From Roseibium litorale (GTDB lineage: Bacteria > Pseudomonadota > Alphaproteobacteria > Rhizobiales > Stappiaceae), in contig NZ_JACYXI010000020.1 in NCBI RefSeq assembly GCF_014842915.1, positions 1-51,823 on the forward strand: a stretch of 51,823 bases of DNA. The letters are read 5' to 3'. Below, piece by piece: positions 34,917-42,945 of this stretch; position 1 is the first letter of the stretch, and every line of letters starts with the position of its first letter. The notes beneath the pieces were generated by a model. That model was given only the letters and a program-made list of their open reading frames with translations. It was not told the DNA's origin and made no database searches. Made by a program: the position numbers and the translations under genes.

Positions 34917-35375
34917 TCAGCGGCCGCGGCCGAAATCCTCCAGCCCAACCCGGCCATCTCCCGTCCGGTCGAGACGTGTCATCCAGAGTTTGGTGTTGCC
35001 GACGAACTCGTCTTTGGACACCTTGCCGTCGCCGTCCGCGTCATTGGCCTGAAGCCGCATACCGTTCGCCGGGTTCATGCCCATGCCATTCTGATGACCG
35101 CCGTTTTCGCGCATGTCGGTCTCGCGCGCCTCGTCGAAGAGCACATATTCCTCAGCGTCCAGATAGCCATCGTCATTGGCGTCAAAGGCGGCGAACACAT
35201 CGGAACGGCGGCTTTCTGCCTCGGTCAAAGTCACATAGCCATCGCCATCCTGATCCCAGCTCTCGATGAAATGTTCCCCCATCCGCCCCTGCGCCAGGGA
35301 GCTTGCAACAGTCAGAGGCAGGGCTGCCCCGAGAACAAGGATGCGGAGGAGAGAGGGAAAGACAATCTTGGACAT
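34917..35375 (-). CDS. Secreted EF-hand calcium-binding protein
   Basis: A 152-residue protein with a signal peptide (about 5-29) and four EF-hand loops of the DxDxDG type: DQDGDGYVTLTE, DANDDGYLDAEE, DADGDGKVSKDE and DRTGDGRVGLED. Two pairs of loops are separated by a Met/Asn/Gly linker. The last loop has Thr at position 3, so it may bind calcium weakly. The ATG at 35375 has GGAG six bases upstream, which rejects the ATG four codons earlier. It is monocistronic between two same-strand genes; its target is unknown. Confidence 0.88.
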   Translation of the reverse strand: MSKIVFPSLLRILVLGAALPLTVASSLAQGRMGEHFIESWDQDGDGYVTLTEAESRRSDVFAAFDANDDGYLDAEEYVLFDEARETDMRENGGHQNGMGMNPANGMRLQANDADGDGKVSKDEFVGNTKLWMTRLDRTGDGRVGLEDFGRGR

Positions 35376-35401
35376 TGTGGTCTCCATGAGGGTGCCATTT
35401 G

Positions 35402-35431
35402 AAGGTCCTCCGCCTTAGCTGCGGAGCACCT
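35402..35431. other. Hairpin in the leader of the EF-hand gene
   Basis: AAGGT-c-CTCCGC (35402-35413) pairs with GCGGAG-c-ACCTT (about 35421-35432) with one internal mismatch; a short T/A run follows on the plus strand. It lies only about 27 bases ahead of the EF-hand start and could act as an attenuator or stabiliser. Confidence 0.35.
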
Positions 35432-35520
35432 TTAAAATGGTGGTTCCCCTGGGGAAATGCTGTCTACTTCCCGTCTCAAAGGGTAACCGATTGTATCGGC
35501 CTGCCGCTTTTTACTACCTT

Positions 35521-35555
35521 AAAAACCACGGGCCAGCGTCTGACGGCGCCGGCCC
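35521..35555 (-). terminator. Terminator of the YHYH gene
   Basis: On the minus strand a stem GGGCC with an inner GCG/CGC (35530-35555) is followed, after four bases, by a run of five Ts (35521-35525). It lies 35 bases past the YHYH stop. Confidence 0.65.
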
Positions 35556-35589
35556 TTCCTTCACGTTTCCAAATCCAAGAGCAGGTTTG

Positions 35590-36729
35590 CTATTTTCCGG
35601 AACACGGGGAATGCGCGCCAGATCTTTGCGGCGGCTCGCCCCTCCCTGGAATTTGCCCATCAGGCCGTTGCCCGCCAGATCCTTGTCCGGGCCGCCCGCC
35701 ACCAAGGAATGGTGGCAGCCAGTCCCCGCCCCGGACCTCCACAAGATTTTCTGACGAGGTCTGATCACCCTGCAAGTCCATCACGGCCTGCTCGACGTCC
35801 GCGGTCTGTTCCGGACCGCCCTGCTCCAGGCTGCCCCAGCGCGGGCCGCCCTTCAGCCGCGCAAAGCTCTTGTCGGGCGTGCCCATCCAGCAGCGCGGGA
35901 TGAAGGGGAAACTGTCCGTCAGAACGTATTGATAGGTGCCTTCCGGATATTCCCGGGTGACGGCAAAGCGGCCATTGCACTGGTCCAGATCACCGCTTCC
36001 CGCTGCATAGGTCCAGTCCTGGGTGAACTTGCCATTGTAGCGTCCGCCTGGCCCGCTGGGCCGGGTTCCCTGTTTCAGCCGGTAGCTGCTCTTCAGCTTG
36101 ACGAACCCGCCCGAACCGGAGGGACTGGCGTAACCGTAAGGGCCATAGATGGGAAAGCCGTCTGCGGCATAGCCCAGCAGCGCAGGCGCTCCGTCCTGTC
36201 CCTTGCTGCTCATGAGGCCTTGCGGGATGCCATGGTAGTGATAGGTGCCGTCCGGCTGGACATGGGCATTATATTGATCAAGGCCCAGTTCGCAGGCACC
36301 GCCCAGCGCCTCGTAGTTCCATCCCGAGCGCCGGTCGTTCTGCCAGAACTCCGCCGTAGCCGGATCAAGCAGGACGCCGTTGAGGGCAATGCCGAAGGGC
36401 GTGCCATGGTCAGGCGTGGCGCTGGAACCTTTCACCGGATCCAGGGGAACCCGCAGCTCATAGTTCTTTTTCGAGATCCGGTTGGGATTGCCGGAATTGG
36501 GGAACTGGCCGGGCGCCTTGTAGGGATAGCCGTCAGCATGAATATAGCGGTAGGCGCCCTTCACTTCGAAACTCAGAGCAGCCTCCGCCTCCGGAACCAG
36601 CAGCTCAAACAGCTCATCGGTCAGCGTTGCATGCTCCTGTTCATGCTCTCCTTCCAATGCACCAGTAGAATCGTGAGCAAACGCAGGAACAGAAAAAACA
36701 ACAACAGATAGTAAAAGTATTGATCTCAT
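35590..36729 (-). CDS. Secreted YHYH-domain protein
   Basis: A 379-residue protein with a signal peptide (MRSILLLSVVVFSVPAFA) and a YHYH domain, named for the motif seen here as DGTYHYHGIPQGLM (about 195-208). It has several other Tyr/Gly-rich stretches (GFPIYGPYGY, YNGKFTQDWTYAAG, EGTYQYVLTDSFPFIPRCW). The last 40 residues are Gly/Pro-rich and look disordered. The ATG at 36729 has GAGGAGG five bases upstream. The family is found in marine and other bacteria and has no known enzyme activity. The signal-peptide codons are AT-rich and use codons such as TTA and CTA that neighbours avoid. Confidence 0.82.
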   Translation of the reverse strand: MRSILLLSVVVFSVPAFAHDSTGALEGEHEQEHATLTDELFELLVPEAEAALSFEVKGAYRYIHADGYPYKAPGQFPNSGNPNRISKKNYELRVPLDPVKGSSATPDHGTPFGIALNGVLLDPATAEFWQNDRRSGWNYEALGGACELGLDQYNAHVQPDGTYHYHGIPQGLMSSKGQDGAPALLGYAADGFPIYGPYGYASPSGSGGFVKLKSSYRLKQGTRPSGPGGRYNGKFTQDWTYAAGSGDLDQCNGRFAVTREYPEGTYQYVLTDSFPFIPRCWMGTPDKSFARLKGGPRWGSLEQGGPEQTADVEQAVMDLQGDQTSSENLVEVRGGDWLPPFLGGGRPGQGSGGQRPDGQIPGRGEPPQRSGAHSPCSGK

Positions 36730-36826
36730 TGGATCCTCCTCAATCATTCCGCCCACTGTAAAAATCTAGCGGAGATGGAGGTGAATACCTATCTTCACAA
36801 TGTATTGTTTTGTACCCAAACGTAAC

Positions 36827-36854
36827 AAGACCGGGGCCTTCCGGTCCCGGTCTT
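36827..36854 (-). terminator. Hairpin after ndk
   Basis: AAGACCGGG (36827-36835) pairs perfectly with CCCGGTCTT (36846-36854), 33 bases past the ndk stop. There is no good T-run, so termination may be partial. Confidence 0.6.
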
Positions 36855-36887
36855 GAATATTCACTAAACTGAATTTAGCGGAAGCTA

Positions 36888-37310
36888 TTAGCCAACCAGC
36901 TCAACGCCGGAGAACCAGAAAGCGATTTCTTCAGCAGCAGTTTCCGGCGCATCGGACCCGTGAACGGAGTTTTCGCCGATGGAGAGAGCAAATTCCTTGC
37001 GGATGGTGCCTTCGTCAGCCTGGGCCGGGTTGGTTGCACCCATGACTTCACGGTTCTTGGCAATGGCGTTTTCGCCTTCCAGAACCTGAACAACGGTCGG
37101 GCCGGAGGACATGAACTCGGTCAGTTCGCCAAAGAACGGACGGTCCTTGTGAACCGCGTAGAAAGCTTCAGCTTCACGCAGGGACATCCAAACGCGCTTG
37201 GAAGCAACGACGCGCAGGCCCGCATCTTCGAGCTTCTTGGTGATGGCGCCGGTCAGGTTGCGCTTGGTTGCGTCCGGCTTGATCATGGAAAAGGTGCGTT
37301 CGATCGCCAT
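36888..37310 (-). CDS. ndk: Nucleoside diphosphate kinase
   Basis: A 140-residue enzyme that passes the gamma phosphate of ATP to nucleoside and deoxynucleoside diphosphates. It starts [18 protein letters not shown] and has the active-site phospho-histidine H117 in [14 protein letters not shown], plus the [14 protein letters not shown] loop. Length and motifs are standard. The upstream open frame to 37694 is non-coding extension; the ATG at 37310 matches all homologues. Confidence 0.97.
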   Translation of the reverse strand: MAIERTFSMIKPDATKRNLTGAITKKLEDAGLRVVASKRVWMSLREAEAFYAVHKDRPFFGELTEFMSSGPTVVQVLEGENAIAKNREVMGATNPAQADEGTIRKEFALSIGENSVHGSDAPETAAEEIAFWFSGVELVG

Positions 37311-37747
37311 GGGTCTCAATCTCTCTACAAACTTTGGCCTTCCGGCCGGATGAATGCCGGGCGAAGGAGAACTCCACACCAGCCTGAATTTCGCGCCTCC
37401 TATAGCTTTGACAGCCCCTAACCGCAAGGGGCGGCTGTGATTGCGCGGTGGCGCAATCCCTTTCCTGCACAGCTGCAATTGCCGCGAAGGCAAAACCCCG
37501 CTGCACAACAGGCCGCAGCCCGTGGAGTTGGCCCAGCGGCCCTGCCTGGTCCCGTTTTCCAGGCGGAACGGGTCTTGCCAGATTTTTTCCAGCGCAATTT
37601 CTGCAGTCCTGAGCAAAACTGCATTGTGAAAAAAGCCAAGCCTGAGGAAAAGTCTTTCCCGTTGCCTTTGCAGTAGCCAACGTAAACAAGGCATGACTTT
37701 TTCTTAAGATATTTCAATACCGTGGAATTTTTATCTCCGGGAGAGCC
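37311..37747. other. Non-coding stretch between ndk and the DinB-fold gene
   Basis: It holds divergent promoters. Visible structure: a perfect hairpin ATTGCGC-GGTG-GCGCAAT at 37440-37457, adjacent to CAGCCCC/GGGGCGGCTG-type pairing at about 37411-37437. The last 120 bases are noticeably A+T-rich. No gene of its own is convincing. Confidence 0.55.
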
Positions 37748-38290
37748 GTGTTGAAAGTTTTTATCTGTATCCTGAGTGAGCATAATAAATGGGCAAACGA
37801 GCGGCTTCTTTCTGATTGCGCCTGTGTGAGCGATCAAGACTATTTCCGGAACGTTCATCCTTCGCTTGGATCCATTCACACAACGCTGGTTTCCGGGCTG
37901 AAAACCGATGGGCTGTGGCTGTCACGCGTCACCGGGGAGCCGGAAAACTCTTTCTTCGCATTGGGCTCACCGGCGAATTCAATTGAAGACATGATTGAAA
38001 AGCGCGTTTCTCTTGATGAAACGCTTTGCCAATTTGCAAATTCCCTAACCGAGTCCCGCCTGTCAAAGACCATTTCCCTGCACGACCCGGAAGCGCATGA
38101 AGATCTTCATCAGCCGCTCTGCATGACCATGCTGCACATGTTCCAGCAGCAGACCCAATACCGGTCACAGGTGCAGGTCCTGCTCGCCCAGGCTGGTATG
38201 TCCGTGACGAATCTGGATCTTCACCTCTTTCAGAACCTGACCGGCCGGGGCACCCTAAAGGTGCTTGAAAGGCGGAAGACCGCCGTCTAA
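37748..38290 (+). CDS. DinB/YfiT-fold protein without the usual metal ligands
   Basis: A 180-residue four-helix-bundle protein of the DinB family (COG2318-like), recognised from HNKWANERLL (about 12-21), GSIHTTLVSGLKTDGLWLSR (about 41-60) and LHMFQQQTQYRSQVQVLL (about 129-146). Family members normally read TLNHLLVADRIW and HVFNHQTHHRGQ, whose histidines bind a divalent metal. Here those histidines are replaced by S49, Q137 and Y138. The start is GTG at 37748 with GGGAGAG upstream. If real, it is a metal-free homologue. It lies 8 bases from the next frame. Confidence 0.75.
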   Translation: MLKVFICILSEHNKWANERLLSDCACVSDQDYFRNVHPSLGSIHTTLVSGLKTDGLWLSRVTGEPENSFFALGSPANSIEDMIEKRVSLDETLCQFANSLTESRLSKTISLHDPEAHEDLHQPLCMTMLHMFQQQTQYRSQVQVLLAQAGMSVTNLDLHLFQNLTGRGTLKVLERRKTAV

Positions 38291-38298
38291 GGACTGAG

Positions 38299-39420
38299 TT
38301 GCTGCGGCTCAGTTCCGTGGCAACAGGAAAACCTCTTTCCTTGTCTCAAAAGAGAAGTAGTCTGTCCAGAGCGGGTGGAACTCACGGAGACAAGCAAAAA
38401 TTGCTCATCGTGAAATGGTTTGGCGTTCTGGACCGCCCTCACTGGACGCGTCTTGCTATCCCCTGGGGAAACACCGCCTGGGAAACGGTCTTTAGGGCCA
38501 CGCTGGACGGTTTTCACGCGGCATGTCCTGCCGGGCATAAAGCCAGACCACGCTTCGCGCAGGTCTTCAAGACCGTGCATCCCCTTCTGCCAATTTGCCT
38601 GGCTCTTTCCCTTTTTCTGCAGAGCGTGCCGGAAGCGCAGGCGCACAAGCAGCTCTCAAACCCTGGCTCTACCGATATGAACTCGGCCTTGCTGAGCATG
38701 ACAGAAGAGGCAAGGGAAAGCCTGTTTGAGGACGTAACGGGCAGTATTCTGTTCGTCATCGCCCAGCAGTCGGGGCGGATGCTGATCTCTCAACTGCGCC
38801 TGCCGGTCCGGGGAGAACTGAACGCAACAATTGACGCGCTCTCGGCCCTCTATCTGCTTAACATCAGCGATAGTGCCCTTGGCGATCTCCGGGTGCCGGT
38901 GCTCAGAAGCGTTCTGGCGATTGCCAGATTACCTGCTAGCGAGCGTCCCAAATACTTCCACCACCAGAACATCGATCCGAAACGGGTGGACAGGATTGTC
39001 TGCCTGATCGTCGGCAGCAACCCTGCGTTCTTGACCTCATTGCAGGAAGAACATCTCATCGACGAAGCCCGGACCGAGGCCTGCACCCGTGACTTTGAGA
39101 GAACCAAGGCGGTCTGGGGGCAGATCCTGTCCAGCCATATGCGCCAGGAAAACGATCAGGTCAGGCGCATAGCTGTCAGCTACAACAAGGTGCCCCGGGG
39201 CGATGAAGTTCTGATGGGCATGCTGAAGGAAGCCAAGGTCCTGGAAACGGCTGCCAGGAAGCTTGATGATTTCTACCGCTTTCCGGCACCGGTGATCATG
39301 CGGGCGGCTGCCTGCGGAGAAGAGACTGCCACGTTCGATCCGCGCACCCGCGACTTTCTCATTTGCTACGACCTGATCCTGCGGTTTGCGAGAGATCACC
39401 TGGAACAAATGAAGCGCTGA
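38299..39420 (+). CDS. DUF4344-related protein, permuted and without HExxH
   Basis: The frame is 373 codons. A signal peptide appears at about 93-115 (HPLLPICLALSLFLQSVPEAQA), so the real start is probably a GTG near 38575 or a TTG near 38401 rather than the TTG at 38299. Residues 148-280 match the second half of DUF4344 putative metallopeptidases, but where they read HExGH this protein has QQSGR (156-160), and the EED after it is LNA. Residues 290-373 match the first half of the same family (RFPAPVIMRAAACGEE, TFDPRTRDFLICYDL). The order is thus reversed, and the catalytic metal site is gone. Likely exported; function unknown. Confidence 0.6.
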   Translation: MLRLSSVATGKPLSLSQKRSSLSRAGGTHGDKQKLLIVKWFGVLDRPHWTRLAIPWGNTAWETVFRATLDGFHAACPAGHKARPRFAQVFKTVHPLLPICLALSLFLQSVPEAQAHKQLSNPGSTDMNSALLSMTEEARESLFEDVTGSILFVIAQQSGRMLISQLRLPVRGELNATIDALSALYLLNISDSALGDLRVPVLRSVLAIARLPASERPKYFHHQNIDPKRVDRIVCLIVGSNPAFLTSLQEEHLIDEARTEACTRDFERTKAVWGQILSSHMRQENDQVRRIAVSYNKVPRGDEVLMGMLKEAKVLETAARKLDDFYRFPAPVIMRAAACGEETATFDPRTRDFLICYDLILRFARDHLEQMKR

Positions 39421-39441
39421 TGCGTTGTCCCACGGGAGCTG

Positions 39442-40941
39442 GTGTTTGAATGGGGATTCCAGCCGCGGGATATTTGCGTGGAAGGATGCCATTTGGACCG
39501 GACCAGATTGAAGAAACTGTTGAATCCGGTCCTTTCGGACCATGGCTTCATCACCGTTCCCGGCGCCGTGGCCCTGGTCATCTGGGCCTCCAGCGGCATT
39601 CCGCTCAGCATTGACTATTTCGGACTGCTGCCCTGGTTCGGTGTTCCGCCCTTCAGTGACTGGCTCTCCTACGACACAGCCACATCGATCCTGAGCACCA
39701 TCGCCTCCGCGGCGATGACGACGCTCAGCCTTGTCTATTCCCTCGTGCTGGTGGTTTTCACCCTGGCAGCAGGCACCATCGCCCCACGCCTGTTGAAGCG
39801 CTTTACCAACGACCGGGTCAGCCAGATGACCGCAGGGCTCCTCGGCGGCTCCTTCCTGTTCTCCCTCACGATCCTGAGCTGCACCGGGCCGAAGTTCGTT
39901 CCCTATCACTCCATCGGCGCCGCCTTCGTGCTGGCGGCCATTTCGGTGCTGCAGCTCATCTATTTTGTCCACTCGGTCTCCGTCAGCGTGATGATTGACC
40001 AGGAGATCGCCGAAATTGGCGCGGAGCTGAAGACTCGGATGGCCCGCGTCGTGCGCTCTGACAAGACTTCTGATGATTGTGAGTGGCCGGATGAGAGGCA
40101 GTTCGATGTGGTGATCACGGCCGAGGAGACGGGTTTTATTTCCGTGCCGGATGTTCAGGAACTTGTCGCTTGCGCTCAAAAGCATGACATTCTGGTCGAA
40201 CTCTGCATTCCCCCGGCAAACTTCGTCACCCAGGGCAGTGATATCCTGAGGATCCGCTATCAAGATCGCGACCTTGCCGAAACTGGCGAGGATGAAAAGC
40301 CCAAACGTGCCCTCGCGAAATCCGCCGAGAACGAGAAAGACGACGACATTCCCACGGATGCTGACGACGAGACGGCGGAAAGCCCCGAGGAAGAAGTATC
40401 CCCTCGCCAGAAGATCGAACGCTCCATTCGCGAGAAGATCCACCTGGACACTGTGGGCGGCAGCGAGAAGGACATCATCTTCGCCATCAATCTGCTTCTG
40501 GAAATTGCCCTTCGCGCCCTTTCCCCCGGCGTGAACGACACCTTTACAGCTATAGCATGCACCAACCGCCTTTCCGAAGTGCTGCGCGAGCCTGTGGCAA
40601 AGGGCCTGCGCGAGAACATTCATCTGGACAGCAATGACAGTCCGCGTCTTCGGATTCCAGGCCTGACCCTGGAAGAGCTGCTCAAGAAATCGCTTCAGCC
40701 CCTGCGCCTGGCAGCTGCCGATAACCATTTGATGCTGATGAATCTGGCCGGCATGATCCAGCGGCTTTATGCAGCCGCGCGCACGGACAGGGTCCGCCAT
40801 CTTCTAGCCTGCCATGCAGAGGACGTGATTGCGACCTATGAAAAAACCAATCCGCTCAACACTGATATCGATGACCTGAAGAACCAGCTCTCCGGTGTGC
40901 GGATGAAACCGCAGAAAGATCAGGACGACGAGGAAAATTAG
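39442..40941 (+). CDS. DUF2254-family membrane protein
   Basis: A 499-residue inner-membrane protein. Four hydrophobic segments lie in the N-terminal 180 residues, with the family-typical YDTATSILSTIASAAMTTLSLVYSL and an RLLKRFTNDR loop. The C-terminal soluble part has two conserved blocks (ETGFISVPDVQELV and ALRALSPGVNDTFTAIACT). Between them is a strongly acidic linker (about 280-325). The start is GTG at 39442 with GGGAG just before it; a TTG at 39496 is also possible. The role of DUF2254 is unknown. It follows the DUF4344-like gene by 21 bases and may share its transcript. Confidence 0.82.
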   Translation: MFEWGFQPRDICVEGCHLDRTRLKKLLNPVLSDHGFITVPGAVALVIWASSGIPLSIDYFGLLPWFGVPPFSDWLSYDTATSILSTIASAAMTTLSLVYSLVLVVFTLAAGTIAPRLLKRFTNDRVSQMTAGLLGGSFLFSLTILSCTGPKFVPYHSIGAAFVLAAISVLQLIYFVHSVSVSVMIDQEIAEIGAELKTRMARVVRSDKTSDDCEWPDERQFDVVITAEETGFISVPDVQELVACAQKHDILVELCIPPANFVTQGSDILRIRYQDRDLAETGEDEKPKRALAKSAENEKDDDIPTDADDETAESPEEEVSPRQKIERSIREKIHLDTVGGSEKDIIFAINLLLEIALRALSPGVNDTFTAIACTNRLSEVLREPVAKGLRENIHLDSNDSPRLRIPGLTLEELLKKSLQPLRLAAADNHLMLMNLAGMIQRLYAAARTDRVRHLLACHAEDVIATYEKTNPLNTDIDDLKNQLSGVRMKPQKDQDDEEN

Positions 40942-41045
40942 GATCTAGAGTGTGGACCCAAGCCAGAGATGGAAAACAGCCGCATTTGGCGCGAGGCCCA
41001 TGTTCCCGCTTGCATCACCGCTGCGGCTCGTTCAAAACCTCGGCC

Positions 41046-42938
41046 ATGTTACAGATTACCGACCTCACCTTCCGCATTGCCGGGCGTACCCTTATCGAGA
41101 ACGCCAGCGTCACCCTGCCCGCCCGCACCAAGACCGGCCTGGTCGGCAGGAACGGCACGGGCAAATCGACCCTCTTCAAGATCATCACCGGAGATCTTGC
41201 GCCCGAAAGCGGAACCGTCCAGATCCCCAAGCAGTCGCGGATCGGACAGGTGGCTCAAGAGGCACCGGGCACCGAACAGACGCTGATGGAAGTGGTTCTG
41301 GCGGCCGACACGGAGCGCACCGCGCTTCTGGCAGAGGCGGAGACCGCAAAGGATCCCCAGCGCATCAGCGAGATCCACATGCGCCTTGCTGACATCAACA
41401 GCCACACGGCGGAAGCGCGCGCCGGCGCGATCCTGTCCGGTCTCGGTTTTGATGCGGAAGCCCAGCAGCGCCCCTGCTCCGCCTTTTCCGGCGGCTGGCG
41501 CATGCGCGTGGCACTGGCCGCTGTGCTTTTCTCCGAGCCGGATCTGCTGCTCCTCGACGAGCCGACCAACTACCTGGACCTTGAAGGCACCATGTGGCTG
41601 GAGACCTATGTCGCCCGCTATCCGCACCAAGTGCTGCTGATCTCCCACGACCGCGACCTTCTGAACAAGGCCGTGGACAGCATCGTGCATCTGGATCAGG
41701 GCAAGCTGACCTTCTACCGGGGCGGCTATGACAGTTTCGACCGTCAGCGCCGCGAGACCATGATTCTGCAGCAGAAGGCCAAGGAAAAGCAGGACGTGCA
41801 GCGCAAGCACATGCAGGCTTTCGTTGACCGGTTCCGCGCCAAGGCCTCCAAGGCCCGGCAGGCCCAGTCCCGCCTTAAGATGCTGGAAAAGCTGCAGCCG
41901 ATTGCCGCCCTGACCGAGGAAAGCTCGACGCCGATCCATTTTCCGGATCCCAAGGGCCGTCTTGCGCCGCCCATCATCAAGCTTGAGGGCGTGTCTGTCG
42001 GCTACAATGGCAAGGCCATCCTGCGGAACCTGACCGTCAATGTGCAGCCGGATGACCGGATCGCGCTTCTGGGTGCCAACGGCAACGGCAAGTCGACCTT
42101 TGCCAAGCTTCTATCCAACCGTCTGGATGCCATGGGCGGCGAGATCACCAAGGCAACGAAGCTCAATATCGCCTTTTTCGCCCAGCATCAGATGGACGAG
42201 CTGCGCCCGGCGGAGAACGCCATCGACCACGTGCGCACCTTAATGCCAACCTCCTCGGAAGCGCAGGTGCGTGCCCGCGTCGCCCGTTTCGGTCTGCCGA
42301 CGGAAAAGATGATGACCCCGGCCAAGGACCTCTCCGGTGGCGAGAAGGCGAGATTGCTTCTTGGTCTTGCCACGTTTGACGGCCCGAACCTGATCATCCT
42401 CGATGAGCCGACGAACCACCTGGACATCGACAGCCGCGAGGCGCTGGTGATGGCTCTGAATGAATATCAGGGCGCCGTGATCCTGATCAGCCACGACCGG
42501 CATCTGGTCGAGGCCTGCGCGGATCAGCTCTGGCTCGTTGGCAATGGCGGCGTCTCGGCCTATGACGGCGACATGGACGATTACCGCGACCTGATCCTGA
42601 AAGGGCCGGACGCGAAGAAGAAGTCCAGGGCCAGCGAAGAGGCCAAGCCTCAGGAAAAGGCTCCGGTCAAACCGACCGAAAAGCGCAAGGAAGCTGCCGT
42701 CAAGCGCACGGAGCTGAAGCCCCTGCGCAAGCGCATCGAGGACGCCGAGAAGGAAATCGCCCGGCTGCAGAAAAAGCTGGAGATGATCGACCAGGAACTC
42801 GCCGATCCGGGTTTCTATATCGCCGACCCGGCCCGCGCTGCGAAATTCGCCAAGGAACGTGCCTTCTGCGAAAAGAAGCTTAACAAGACTGAAGAGGAAT
42901 GGCTGGAGCTCTCCGCCGAATATGAGAGCGCGAGCTGA
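41046..42938 (+). CDS. ABC-F family ATPase
   Basis: A 630-residue cytoplasmic protein with two ABC cassettes and no membrane domain, so it is a translation factor rather than a transporter. It has Walker A GRNGTGKST (about 33) and GANGNGKST (about 342), signature FSGGWRMRV (about 147) and LSGGEKARL (about 428), Walker B LLLDEPTNYLD and IILDEPTNHLD. A P-site linker lies between, and a C-terminal coiled coil (about 560-625) is present. The layout fits the YheS/Uup group. The ATG at 41046 opens MLQITDLTF directly; the upstream frame is non-coding. Confidence 0.93.
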   Translation: MLQITDLTFRIAGRTLIENASVTLPARTKTGLVGRNGTGKSTLFKIITGDLAPESGTVQIPKQSRIGQVAQEAPGTEQTLMEVVLAADTERTALLAEAETAKDPQRISEIHMRLADINSHTAEARAGAILSGLGFDAEAQQRPCSAFSGGWRMRVALAAVLFSEPDLLLLDEPTNYLDLEGTMWLETYVARYPHQVLLISHDRDLLNKAVDSIVHLDQGKLTFYRGGYDSFDRQRRETMILQQKAKEKQDVQRKHMQAFVDRFRAKASKARQAQSRLKMLEKLQPIAALTEESSTPIHFPDPKGRLAPPIIKLEGVSVGYNGKAILRNLTVNVQPDDRIALLGANGNGKSTFAKLLSNRLDAMGGEITKATKLNIAFFAQHQMDELRPAENAIDHVRTLMPTSSEAQVRARVARFGLPTEKMMTPAKDLSGGEKARLLLGLATFDGPNLIILDEPTNHLDIDSREALVMALNEYQGAVILISHDRHLVEACADQLWLVGNGGVSAYDGDMDDYRDLILKGPDAKKKSRASEEAKPQEKAPVKPTEKRKEAAVKRTELKPLRKRIEDAEKEIARLQKKLEMIDQELADPGFYIADPARAAKFAKERAFCEKKLNKTEEEWLELSAEYESAS

Positions 42939-42945
42939 GGCGCTT

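Noticed and set aside
41046..42938. Call as an ABC transporter ATPase
   Set aside because: Two fused cassettes with a linker and coiled-coil tail and no membrane partner indicate ABC-F.
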